In this document: in pieces, positions 16,845 to 24,795 of the stretch
Numbering within the stretch: the stretch's first letter is position 1
Layout: every line of letters begins with the position of its first letter
NCBI GenBank assembly: GCA_902586855.1
Contig: CACIIZ010000009.1
Location: 1-39,681, forward strand
Source: an uncultured Alphaproteobacteria bacterium
Lineage (GTDB): Bacteria; Pseudomonadota; Alphaproteobacteria; Rhodobacterales; Rhodobacteraceae
Direction of reading: 5' to 3'
Length of the DNA stretch: 39,681 bases
Notes under the pieces: generated by a model
The model's input: only the letters and a program-made list of their open reading frames with translations
Database searches by the model: none
What the model was told of the DNA's origin: nothing
Position numbers and translations under genes: made by a program

Positions 16845-17861
16845 TTACACGTAATCATCACCGCCCCTGCCAGCAAGAACGATTGTACCTTCGTCTGACA
16901 TTCGTCTGGCAACATTAATGATGCGTTTTTGGGCTTCTTGAACTTCTGTTAAGCGCACTGGGCCCAGTGCTTCCATTTCGTCTTGTATATTTGCTGCTGC
17001 CCGGCTTGACATACAGCTAAATATTTTGTCTGCAAGGACATCATCTGTTCCCTTTAAAGCAAGGACTAGATCTTCCGTATCTACGCTTCGCATAAGAGTT
17101 TGAAGCGATTTATCATCAGACATGATCAAGTTGTCAAATACAAACATAGCCTCTTGGATAGCTTGCATTAGATTACGATCTTTCTTTGCCACAGCCTTAA
17201 ATATTGCCTGTTCAGTATCTCCAGTAGTAAAATTCATAATTGCTGCTGCAGCTTTTATGCCCCCTACTTGAGATGCTCTGAGTGTTGTGTTGGCTTGGAA
17301 CTTCTTTTCCATGACGGCTTCTAGCTCCCGTATGGCATCAGGTTGGACATTTTCTAGGTTGGCTATTCTCTCTACGATTAGGGGTTGTAGCTCCTCTGGT
17401 AACATATTGAGAACGTCTGCTCCCATGGCTGAATCAAGATAGGAAATAATGAGAGCGATTATTTGTGGATGTTCATCAACTATTAGTTCAGATATTGCGC
17501 GGGCATCCATCCAATCTAAGATTTCTATTGGGCGCTCACTGCTCGATGGAGTAATTCTTCCTAAAACAGATTGGGCCCTATCTTCCCCCAAGGCTTTTGT
17601 CATTACATTTCTGATATAATTCCCAGCTCCAAGTCCAAGGCTTGTCTGCTCTTTAATGATAGCTAGGAATTCATCTAGAACCCTGTTTACAGTGTCTTGA
17701 TCTATCCCCTGAACTGAATACATAGCCGTCCCCAGGTGCTGTACTTCTTTTGGTGAAAGGTTTTTTAAAATTTCTGAAGCTTCATCTTCTCCTAGAAGCA
17801 TCATTAAAATTGCTGACTTTTGTGTACCACTAAGTCCGTCAAATGTGCTTTCTTCTGCCAT
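16845..17861 (-). CDS. fliG: flagellar motor switch protein FliG
   Basis: The 338-residue product has the N-terminal FliF-binding part (LSGTQKSAILMMLLGEDEAS), the EHPQIIALIISYLD middle block and the C-terminal torque helix region (DDKSLQTLMRSVDTEDLVLALKG) ending with LGPVRLTEVQEAQKRII. The charged residues expected to meet MotA are retained in this helix. FliG forms the upper C-ring on FliF. It lies 69 nt from fliF and 17 nt from fliH. Confidence 0.96.
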   Translation of the reverse strand: MAEESTFDGLSGTQKSAILMMLLGEDEASEILKNLSPKEVQHLGTAMYSVQGIDQDTVNRVLDEFLAIIKEQTSLGLGAGNYIRNVMTKALGEDRAQSVLGRITPSSSERPIEILDWMDARAISELIVDEHPQIIALIISYLDSAMGADVLNMLPEELQPLIVERIANLENVQPDAIRELEAVMEKKFQANTTLRASQVGGIKAAAAIMNFTTGDTEQAIFKAVAKKDRNLMQAIQEAMFVFDNLIMSDDKSLQTLMRSVDTEDLVLALKGTDDVLADKIFSCMSSRAAANIQDEMEALGPVRLTEVQEAQKRIINVARRMSDEGTIVLAGRGGDDYV

Positions 17862-17930
17862 GGAACCCTCTATGAATTTTTCTATCTTTACAATCTAACA
17901 AATTTCTTGTTTCAGGAAAAGCTGCATCCC

Positions 17931-19652
17931 TTAACTTGGCCCCATGTCTTTACTAATCATTTCTTTAAAGACGTTGGAAACCTTGCCTGCTTCTTCAGAG
18001 ACAATCATCCTAATTACTGCTACTTTGTCATCATAAGTATTGGCTGTATCCAGCATATCGGCTGAAATTGCTTGTTTTTTGGGTTTCAGTTTGGCTTTTA
18101 TATCTTCCAAAGACTCCCCTTCTTGGACTTCTACAGTATCCACATCAACTTCATCTTCCATACCAACTAGGACTTCACCAGGTGCACCAGGTCCTATCGG
18201 TATCATTATCCTATTTAGTAGTGGTCTTATAACGCCTAGGGCTACAATCGATAGAATTAATATGGTCACTAGTTGTTTAAGTAGGTTTTTAATCAAAGGA
18301 ATTTCGTGCCATTCCTTTGCAACACCTTCCAACGTTGAAATGAAGGGAGAACTACTAACAGTTAAGGTATCACCTCTTTCTTGATCAATACCAATCGCAC
18401 CAGAAAGTAATTTTTCAATTTCAGCGAGCTTTTCAGCTGGTAAAGGTTGTCCTTCCTCCAAACCTGTTTCTGGATTCACAACTACCGTTTCTCTCAAAAG
18501 AACCGCAGCGGTTATCTTTACGATTGTGTTCGAGGGCTTTTGGGTCGTCGAAATAGTTCTACTCACTTCAAAATTCTCTATGTCACTTGAGGAACGAGTT
18601 CTAATTCTATCATCTGAAGTATTTTCAGACGGGGACGTACTCAACTCAGCTTGGGTTGGGGGTGTATTGGCTACAGCACCAGGTATTCCTCGGGCAGGCA
18701 GATCAGTTGATAGGTCCAAGGTAGTTTGTTTACTTCTTGTTGCTGTTCCCTTGGGATCCACTATCTCTTCCGTTGTCTCGTTTCTGGTAAAATCAATATC
18801 CAAATTCACTTGTGCGCTTACATTTCCTGGTCCTACAATAGGTGTCACTAAGGATATTATTCTACTTCGATAGATACTTTCCAAACGCATCCTATGTTCT
18901 AATTGGCTATCAGATAGAATACTATCTGGATCATCTGCAGATTTTGATAGTAAAGCCCCATTCTGATCAACAACTGTTACATCTTGCTTTGACATATTCG
19001 GTATAGACGAAGAGACAAGATGAACTATCGCAGTTACTTGACTTGCTCCGAGAGTTCTCCCGTATGGAAGTTGGACGAAAACAGAGGCAGTAGGAGGTTG
19101 TTGATTTCTAACAAATACAGATTTTTCAGGTAAGGCCAGATGAACCCTGGCCGATAATACGTCCTCTATCTCTCTTATGGATCGGGCTAATTCTATTTCC
19201 TGGGTCTGTTTTAATCGCATTAATTCTACCGAGCGGCTTGAACCTAGCGGAAGATCATTCAAGCTCTGGTAACCTCCAGGAACAGAGGCTGGCAATCCTT
19301 GAGCGGCTAGGGAAATCCGAGAGCTATGATAGTCGTCTACAGGGACTAGAATGTCACCAGTCGTAGGATCAAGAGTTACACTGACCCCTTGATTCCTCAG
19401 AGCGTCCACAACTTTAGATTTTTCTGAGTCTGGAAGCGAAGCGTACAAAGTTGTACGTTCTGGTTGCTGTAAAATAGCATAAACTAACAGACCAATTCCG
19501 ACAGCTATAACCGCTATTATAGCTGGGAATGATCGTTGGAAACTTGGTTGGGAGGTAAACCTTTGCACATTTGCCAAAAGACGACTGGTTTGAGTCACCA
19601 AACCATTATCAGTTCTATTTGTCGCTGCTGAGAATTCTGTAGTATCTGTCAT
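17931..19652 (-). CDS. fliF: flagellar MS-ring protein FliF
   Basis: FliF forms the membrane ring on which the basal body is built. The 573-residue product has an N-terminal membrane helix (about 42-64), ring-building domains with GDILVPVDDYHSSRISLAAQGLP and RSIREIEDVLSARVHLALPE, a variable Ser/Thr-rich loop (about 290-370), a second helix (about 463-482) and a C-terminal tail that binds FliG. All are normal for the family. It lies 35 nt after fliE. Confidence 0.96.
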   Translation of the reverse strand: MTDTTEFSAATNRTDNGLVTQTSRLLANVQRFTSQPSFQRSFPAIIAVIAVGIGLLVYAILQQPERTTLYASLPDSEKSKVVDALRNQGVSVTLDPTTGDILVPVDDYHSSRISLAAQGLPASVPGGYQSLNDLPLGSSRSVELMRLKQTQEIELARSIREIEDVLSARVHLALPEKSVFVRNQQPPTASVFVQLPYGRTLGASQVTAIVHLVSSSIPNMSKQDVTVVDQNGALLSKSADDPDSILSDSQLEHRMRLESIYRSRIISLVTPIVGPGNVSAQVNLDIDFTRNETTEEIVDPKGTATRSKQTTLDLSTDLPARGIPGAVANTPPTQAELSTSPSENTSDDRIRTRSSSDIENFEVSRTISTTQKPSNTIVKITAAVLLRETVVVNPETGLEEGQPLPAEKLAEIEKLLSGAIGIDQERGDTLTVSSSPFISTLEGVAKEWHEIPLIKNLLKQLVTILILSIVALGVIRPLLNRIMIPIGPGAPGEVLVGMEDEVDVDTVEVQEGESLEDIKAKLKPKKQAISADMLDTANTYDDKVAVIRMIVSEEAGKVSNVFKEMISKDMGPS

Positions 19653-19687
19653 TTTAACACCTAGATTAAGTCAGAAAATGGTCATTT

Positions 19688-20008
19688 TTACACTGGCATA
19701 TTCATAATATCTTTATATGCAGAGAGGACTTTATTTCTTACGTTTAAAGTTAACTGAAATCCAAGAGATGAAATTTGTTGCTTCATCATTACTTTGCTTA
19801 AATCTGTTTCTATCCCTAATTCAAAATTCTTGGCACTTAGGACGGCATCTTCTTGAGCTTTGGCCACTTCGCGTATAGCACCGGTCATTCTATCGGTAAA
19901 AGGGGTTTCAGGTATATTGGGCCCAAGGGTTTCCTTGGCAGGATTTAAAACCTTTTGGTGAAAATTCATTACCTTGTTTTCTAGACTTGCAGGGTTTATT
20001 TTAGACAT
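19688..20008 (-). CDS. fliE: flagellar hook-basal body protein FliE
   Basis: FliE is the adapter between the MS ring/export gate and the rod. The 106-residue product carries the family features: a helical region with AKAQEDAVLSAKNFELG and the C-terminal QQISSLGFQLTLNVRNKVLSAYKDIMNM. Its ATG overlaps the end of the regulator gene by 8 nt (ATGTCTAA), which shows translational coupling to the activator. Confidence 0.93.
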   Translation of the reverse strand: MSKINPASLENKVMNFHQKVLNPAKETLGPNIPETPFTDRMTGAIREVAKAQEDAVLSAKNFELGIETDLSKVMMKQQISSLGFQLTLNVRNKVLSAYKDIMNMPV

Positions 20009-21209
20009 TTCCAGCTTCCTCTCTTGTGGTAGCTTTTGAAAGCACCTGATTTCTTAAGTTTTCTTGAACACATTCACTGCTACTCTCAGAGTCTACAATA
20101 ATATCTAGCTCTGATATTCTCTCTCCGGAGCTTAGGACTAACGCCCTTTGCACAACATTCTCTAATTCCCTCACATTCCCAGGCCAACTATAACTTAGGA
20201 GGGTATTTATGGCTCCAAAATCAATAAATGGGATTTTAGTGATATCAGCAACATGCCTTAGGAGTAAATTTGTGATGATTGGGATTATATCATTCTGACG
20301 CTCTACCAGTGCTTTTGTTAAAAGTGGAAAAACATTAAGTCGATAATATAAATCTTCCCTAAACCGATTTGCAGCGATTTCCTTGGACATAGCTCTATTT
20401 GTAGTCGCTATTACTCTCACATCTACTGGAATTTCTTGTTGAGAGCCCAGTGGGGTAACGATTTTTTCCTGCAAAACTCTTAATAATTTTGCTTGTAACG
20501 AAAGTGGCATTTCAGAGATTTCATCTAATAAAAGGGTTCCACCATCTGCAGCTCGGAAAATACCTTTGTTAGAAGTTGATGCACCAGTGAAGGCTCCCTT
20601 TTCGTGACCAAAAAGGATTGCCTCCAACATATTTTCGGGAATAGCGGCACAATTGATACCGACAAAGGCGTTATCTTTTCTATTAGAATGTTGGTGAATA
20701 AATTTTGATAGCACCTCTTTTCCTGTTCCTGTCGGGCCATTAATGAAAACGGTTACATCAGCTTCTGAGACCTTTTTTGAAAGTTTAAGTAGTTGGACAC
20801 TATTAGTATCTCCAGCAGTCATAGCTTTCTTTGGTTGAATCAAACTGAGAAGAAGTTGAAATGAAAAATTTTCAGTAGGATTATTAGAGGTTTTTTCTTT
20901 TCCCAGGTGAAAGCGAATGAGGTTACCACCCAAGTGATTTTCGATCTGATAATTTTGACTCTCTTCGTTCACTACGATGACATTCTTTGCCCGCACTTTT
21001 CTCGCAGCTTCCAATAATGGTTGCTGACCTCCTATTTTATTTTCCCACGCAGCAGAACAAACAAACGTATTATTATTGGATGCTACGTTTGCTCCCGCTT
21101 CGGCTCCTACATCAGAGATCAACGATGTACTGATGATCCGATCAGTAAGAGACTTATTAATCTGTTCTGCTAATCTGAAATCACTGCTCTTAATATAGAT
21201 TGATGTCAT
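20001..21209 (-). CDS. FlbD-like sigma-54 activator lacking a DNA-binding domain
   Basis: This is a bacterial enhancer-binding-protein-type AAA+ ATPase of 402 residues. Residues 1-130 form a divergent, receiver-like N-terminus without a clear phospho-acceptor, as in Caulobacter FlbD. The AAA+ domain has Walker A GPTGTGKE (158-165), the GAFTGA sigma-54 contact loop (205-210), Walker B GTLLLDE and [17 protein letters not shown]. After about residue 375 only some 27 residues remain, with no Fis-type helix-turn-helix, which FlbD normally has; the reading frame simply ends at the fliE start. The ATG at 21209 follows AGAGGA; the longer track start (21257) lies inside the promoter. H. pylori FlgR is a known activator without a DNA-binding domain. 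Confidence 0.85.
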   Translation of the reverse strand: MTSIYIKSSDFRLAEQINKSLTDRIISTSLISDVGAEAGANVASNNNTFVCSAAWENKIGGQQPLLEAARKVRAKNVIVVNEESQNYQIENHLGGNLIRFHLGKEKTSNNPTENFSFQLLLSLIQPKKAMTAGDTNSVQLLKLSKKVSEADVTVFINGPTGTGKEVLSKFIHQHSNRKDNAFVGINCAAIPENMLEAILFGHEKGAFTGASTSNKGIFRAADGGTLLLDEISEMPLSLQAKLLRVLQEKIVTPLGSQQEIPVDVRVIATTNRAMSKEIAANRFREDLYYRLNVFPLLTKALVERQNDIIPIITNLLLRHVADITKIPFIDFGAINTLLSYSWPGNVRELENVVQRALVLSSGERISELDIIVDSESSSECVQENLRNQVLSKATTREEAGNV

Positions 21210-21240
21210 GTCGATCCTCTTTGTCCGTCTCTCGATTAAA

Positions 21241-21257
21241 GGCAAGAAGTGGGCCAA
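21241..21257 (-). promoter_or_regulatory. sigma-54 promoter of the flbD-like/fliE-fliJ operon
   Basis: Minus-strand TTGGCCCACTTCTTGCC keeps TTGG, GG-N10-GC and TTGC. Predicted start near 21230 leaves about 20 nt before the ATG at 21209, ruling out the longer ORF start. Confidence 0.75.
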
Positions 21258-21362
21258 TATTAAATATTTATGGAAAAATAATTGTAGGTACTCTTTTTAT
21301 AAGGGAGACGACTTGTCTTAAAATAACTCCAAATCGTTTCCTGAGAGTATCTATTCAAAATT

Positions 21363-21393
21363 TTGACAAAAAATTATCTTTGTGTTTTATTAT
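21363..21393 (+). promoter_or_regulatory. possible sigma-70 promoter of the FleQ-like gene
   Basis: TTGACA at 21363 is followed by an AT-rich -10 candidate (TTTATT at 17 bases, or TATTAT at 19). No sigma-54 site is found on this strand, consistent with this activator being the upstream, housekeeping-driven regulator. Confidence 0.45.
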
Positions 21394-21438
21394 TATTCAA
21401 AAAAATGACAGGCATTAGAATCTAGATGGTGGTTGGAG

Positions 21439-22518
21439 ATGATGGACAAGTTGATTGTCGGTGTAAGTAGTCCGTGCAAAGAACTTAAGCGTCTAATAAG
21501 TATGGTTGCAAAAGCTAGCACAACCGTCTTAATTTTGGGTGAAACAGGTTCTGGAAAGGAACTTGTTGCAAAGGGTTTGCACTTAGAGTCCGGTCGTAAA
21601 GGTCCGTTGGTTTCAGTTAATTGCGCTGCTATTCCGTCTGAACTATTAGAATCAGAGTTATTTGGGCATGAAAAAGGATCCTTCACAGGTGCGGATAAAC
21701 CTCGTGCTGGGAAATTTGAACAGGCGGCAGGGGGAACATTGTTTTTGGACGAAATTGGAGATATGCCCATTTCCCTTCAATCAAAGTTATTAAGAGCGCT
21801 TGAGGATAAGGCTATCCAGAGAGTTGGTGGTAATAAAACTTTTAAGTTAGATTTCAGATTGATCTGTGCAACTCACCAGGATCTAAATTTGAAGGTAGAT
21901 AAGGGAGATTTCAGAGCAGATTTGTTTTATCGAATAAATGTGTTTCCAATAGACGTCCCAAGATTATCTGAGAGGGCTGTAGATATTCCTCTTATTTTAA
22001 ATAAAATACTAGAGGATTTTGAATTCTTGGATGGTTCGATAAATATTGCTCCAACATTTGACGAAACAGCTCTGAGTGCCCTTCAAAAATATTCTTGGCC
22101 TGGGAATGTGCGTGAACTTAAGAACTTAATAGAAAGGGCTTGCGTTCTTTTTAACGGAAAATCGATAAACTCAGAACATGTAAAAAATAATCTTTTGAAA
22201 ATCAAGGTTCCTGATCATGGTGAGGAAAGTACAGCATTGTGGGATGCAGCAGCAGATTTGGTTGGAATTCCTACAGGCCACGATGAGGATACAACTGCAC
22301 TTCCGTTACCACATCCAGACCAATATAAAGACTGGTTTGCATATTTTGATAATATTGATCTAAGACGTCACTTGCAGGATATCGAAATAGTGTTAATTGA
22401 AGCTGCGCTGGAAAAATCGACTGGGCAGGTTAGCCAAGCTTCAGGCATGCTGAAATTACGTCGAACAACCTTGATTGAAAAAATGAAAAAGCTTGCGATT
22501 GAAAAGTCGTCCTTTTGA
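21439..22518 (+). CDS. FleQ/FlrA-like sigma-54 activator without receiver domain
   Basis: This 359-residue activator starts directly with the AAA+ domain: Walker A GETGSGKE (34-41), sigma-54 loop GSFTGA (80-85, Ser for the usual Ala), Walker B GTLFLDE (99-105) and [18 protein letters not shown] linker (about 255-310) leads to a Fis-type helix-turn-helix (about 315-352) whose [17 protein letters not shown] closely matches the LxLRRTTLVEKMRK end of FleQ/FlrA. No N-terminal receiver is present. The track TTG start is replaced by the tandem ATG at 21439/21442, although the ribosome site (GGTTGGAG) is close. It is divergent from the FlbD-like gene and convergent with fliT (8-nt gap). It is probably the master flagellar regulator acting with RpoN. 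Confidence 0.88.
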   Translation: MMDKLIVGVSSPCKELKRLISMVAKASTTVLILGETGSGKELVAKGLHLESGRKGPLVSVNCAAIPSELLESELFGHEKGSFTGADKPRAGKFEQAAGGTLFLDEIGDMPISLQSKLLRALEDKAIQRVGGNKTFKLDFRLICATHQDLNLKVDKGDFRADLFYRINVFPIDVPRLSERAVDIPLILNKILEDFEFLDGSINIAPTFDETALSALQKYSWPGNVRELKNLIERACVLFNGKSINSEHVKNNLLKIKVPDHGEESTALWDAAADLVGIPTGHDEDTTALPLPHPDQYKDWFAYFDNIDLRRHLQDIEIVLIEAALEKSTGQVSQASGMLKLRRTTLIEKMKKLAIEKSSF

Positions 22519-22525
22519 GAGATTT

Positions 22526-22810
22526 TTACTCTTTATATCCTTTAATGGCTTTCATTCTTTTGTGAGCAGCCTCGGCATTCTTGGTACCTGCTTTTGATAT
22601 TTCAGAAATCATTTTTTCATTTTCTTCAGCTATTGATTTAATGATATCAAAATTCTCTTCACTCAATTGTTTGACTCCGACAGAAAAAATTTCATTTATA
22701 ATTGATTTCCTATATTGATCTAATCTAAGTATTTCTACGTAATCATGGCTTTGCTGGGCAGTGGTTATACGCACCGAAATATCTTTCAAATTATCTACTA
22801 AGTGTTGCAT
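22526..22810 (-). CDS. FliT-like flagellar chaperone (probable)
   Basis: This is a 94-residue, fully helical, charged protein directly after a FliS-type gene (10-nt gap). Size, helical makeup and position near fliS and fliD suit FliT, which chaperones FliD. The sequence is too divergent to prove the family by eye. It shares the sigma-54 promoter of fliS2. Confidence 0.55.
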   Translation of the reverse strand: MQHLVDNLKDISVRITTAQQSHDYVEILRLDQYRKSIINEIFSVGVKQLSEENFDIIKSIAEENEKMISEISKAGTKNAEAAHKRMKAIKGYKE

Positions 22811-22820
22811 ACAAATCCAA

Positions 22821-23210
22821 TTATTCAGAAGCCACTTTTGACCAAGCGTTTTTTATTTCCACTATGCTATTTAGGGCGGTCGAACTCTTATTTATGAAAC
22901 CGGCTCTGAGATCCTTTATGAGGTGGACTCTTAGAAATTCGTATAACCGAAAAAGGTCATTTGCGATCTGCCCACCTTTCTCTAGGTCTAGGCTTGACTG
23001 CAGCATGTAAATAACAGAAATAGCACGAGAGAAACTTTTGGAGCGACTTAATAAGTCACCAGATTTTATGCTGATATTTTTTTGAAAGGATCTCACTGCC
23101 TTGATAAGTTCATCCATCACCAGAATTACAACGGTCTCAGGATCTTTGGCTTCAGCTGCCCCAAACATGTCAGTTTTACGATAGGCTTTCGCTACTTTTT
23201 CAAATTGCAT
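22821..23210 (-). CDS. FliS-family flagellin chaperone, second copy
   Basis: The 129-residue product resembles FliS: VAKAYRKTDMFGAAEAKDPE near the N-terminus, the LVMDELIKAVRSFQKNI helix, SRAISVIYMLQSSLDLEKGG and LFRLYEFLRVHLIKD, matching the helical bundle of FliS including the IxxLxxSLDxexGGxIA block. It differs clearly from the other FliS in this window (24237-24620). FliS holds flagellin in a secretable state; two paralogues may serve different flagellins or a flagellin and another filament protein. A sigma-54 site lies 145 nt upstream, and fliT follows. Confidence 0.8.
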   Translation of the reverse strand: MQFEKVAKAYRKTDMFGAAEAKDPETVVILVMDELIKAVRSFQKNISIKSGDLLSRSKSFSRAISVIYMLQSSLDLEKGGQIANDLFRLYEFLRVHLIKDLRAGFINKSSTALNSIVEIKNAWSKVASE

Positions 23211-23252
23211 TTTTATCTAAATCCCTAGGTATATTGCCAAACTATCAATTTT

Positions 23253-23630
23253 ATGTATGATAACGTCATGATTATTTCAACAAATGATCTCAACTCTAGT
23301 AATGCCAGGTTCCAGGATTCCAGACCTGGTTCAGTTAATGTTGCACCTCCAATTGCAAAAATAATGCCACCAGGAAGTAACCCTAGTGCGAACGTGAAGC
23401 CAGTTAATCTCCTTAATCATTCAGGGATCACAAATGAGAATAATTTTTATGGTTCGAGGGCTAACAAGAAGCAGGCCCCTAGTACGGTAACAGCGGAGGC
23501 CTATTTAGCGGCCAGAATAAGTCTTAGGCCTGTATATATACATAACGAGATAATTACTAGAATTCAGAACGTGTCTAACCTTTCAAAGGACCCGCCCAGG
23601 TTTAAGGATCAAGTTGATCTGATCGCGTAG
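23253..23630 (+). CDS. hypothetical protein in the flagellar chaperone region
   Basis: I do not recognise this 125-residue ORF. It is Asn/Pro/Ser-rich, with a likely disordered first half (DSRPGSVNVAPPIAKIMPPG) and a better ordered end (AEAYLAARISLRPVYIHNEI). The start is uncertain (ATGs at 23253, 23268 and nearby) with no clear ribosome site. A sigma-54 promoter for the opposite-strand fliS2 lies within it. It ends 5 nt before the convergent gene. No other frame here looks better, so a real gene is plausible but not proven. Confidence 0.45.
   Translation: MYDNVMIISTNDLNSSNARFQDSRPGSVNVAPPIAKIMPPGSNPSANVKPVNLLNHSGITNENNFYGSRANKKQAPSTVTAEAYLAARISLRPVYIHNEIITRIQNVSNLSKDPPRFKDQVDLIA
23354..23369 (-). 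promoter_or_regulatory. sigma-54 promoter for fliS2-fliT, inside the opposite-strand ORF
   Basis: Minus-strand TGGCATTATTTTTGCA has GG-N10-GC and an ideal -12 TTGCA. It is 145 nt upstream of fliS2, within the predicted 125-aa ORF on the other strand. Confidence 0.6.
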
Positions 23631-23635
23631 TTCCG

Positions 23636-24127
23636 TTATAAAGAGTCAAAGATTGTTGGCTCTGATTTCATTAAATCCCCAAACCATCCAATCCCATCTT
23701 CTTCTTGTATTTGCCAACCAACTGGGACTTCTGTAGTTAAGCCTGAGCGAGAACTGAAAACGAATGCTTTGAATAAAATAACAGCTTTCTCTGCACTATA
23801 ATCCCGTGTTTTCAGTGGCGCAAACTCATCAATGAAAAGTCCTTGAAGTTTTCTAGGCTTATTATTTGCATGAAATTTTACCCTTTTAAATATGTATGAA
23901 TTAATGTATTGTATCGCAGTTTCTCCGGCTTCTATTTCATTAAGAAATTCTAAAACTTTTGTCCCTGCTTCCTCTATAGATTCAGCCTTAATCTCATTAT
24001 AGTGCTGATTTAAACCATCCGTTAGATAGTTGGCAAAAGAAGACATTGGGGCATTTCCAGTTAGAAATCCCCCTGCGGCTTTTGCTACACAAGCGCTAAA
24101 TACCCATTCTGGACAGAATTTAGCCAT
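23636..24127 (-). CDS. hypothetical protein downstream of fliS
   Basis: This is a 163-residue protein of unrecognised family. The start ATG has a good GGAGAAAG ribosome site 4 nt upstream. It begins MAKFCPEWVFSACVAKAAGG, then has a helical middle (EEAGTKVLEFLNEIEAGET) and a C-terminal part rich in aromatic and charged residues (VPVGWQIQEEDGIGWFGDL). There is no signal peptide or clear membrane helix. It follows fliS by 109 nt on the same strand and is flanked by flagellar chaperone genes, so a motility-related role is likely but unspecified. Confidence 0.6.
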   Translation of the reverse strand: MAKFCPEWVFSACVAKAAGGFLTGNAPMSSFANYLTDGLNQHYNEIKAESIEEAGTKVLEFLNEIEAGETAIQYINSYIFKRVKFHANNKPRKLQGLFIDEFAPLKTRDYSAEKAVILFKAFVFSSRSGLTTEVPVGWQIQEEDGIGWFGDLMKSEPTIFDSL

Positions 24128-24236
24128 ACTTTCTCCTAGGCTCCATATTTCATTTATTTACAATAACACATCCAGGAAGATGTTATCATATACAGAAATC
24201 GGGTCTAGAAGATTTTGAGAAAATTTTTTAAAATTA

Positions 24237-24620
24237 TTAGATCTTATTACTAGAAATAGAGGTCCAAGCATCTACTAAGGAACTTATGATAGCAATCACA
24301 CTATCGATTTCGTGTTGTTTATCATCCTTAATTATTTTTGCCAGCTGGTCTAAACTATAAACATATATTTGATCAAGATTAGAAGCAATTTCCCCTCCAT
24401 TCTCGAAGTTGAGACTAGATCTAAGTATTTCAAGTGCTGCGATTGATTTTGATGCTTCCAGTCCCCCAACTCTACTTCCTTCACTCATTTGCTTTCGCAT
24501 AACTAGTAAGTTTCGTTTGAGATCTTGAAAAGTTAATTCTATTAACCTGTGAGGCGATGCCCCATCTATCTCAGAGAGATTGGTTTCTTTATATGCATTT
24601 AGTGCTGATTGAACATTCAT
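24237..24620 (-). CDS. fliS: flagellin chaperone FliS
   Basis: The product (127 residues from the ATG at 24620) begins MNVQSALNAYKETNLSEI, has ASPHRLIELTFQDLKRNLL and AALEILRSSLNFENGGEIA, then LDQIYVYSLDQLAKI: the typical FliS signature. The track start 7 codons upstream is rejected because GGAGG lies 6 nt before 24620. FliS binds unfolded flagellin in the cytoplasm until export. It is divergent from fliD. I found no sigma-54 site on this strand. Confidence 0.92.
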   Translation of the reverse strand: MNVQSALNAYKETNLSEIDGASPHRLIELTFQDLKRNLLVMRKQMSEGSRVGGLEASKSIAALEILRSSLNFENGGEIASNLDQIYVYSLDQLAKIIKDDKQHEIDSVIAIISSLVDAWTSISSNKI

Positions 24621-24734
24621 GTGTATCCTCCAACTTGTCAATTAATAGTAACGACACAGAAAAAAAATATTTAATTCAAATGTCATAAAAATAACAAAAG
24701 CAGCGTCGTTTTATTCACTACAATTAAGCAAAGA

Positions 24735-24751
24735 TTGGCACGAATTTTGCA
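24735..24751 (+). promoter_or_regulatory. sigma-54 promoter of fliD
   Basis: TTGGCACGAATTTTGCA is a near-perfect consensus (TGGCACG-N4-TTGCA) with GG-N10-GC spacing, predicting a start near 24762 and a 34-nt leader before fliD. Confidence 0.9.
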
Positions 24752-24795
24752 GATTTTGAGAGTTTATTAACTCTAGTTTAAACCAGGAGTATCTT

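Noticed and set aside
21210-21257. Longer start for the FlbD-like gene at 21257
   Set aside because: It would place the sigma-54 promoter (21241-21257) inside the coding region, and the ATG at 21209 has a good ribosome site.
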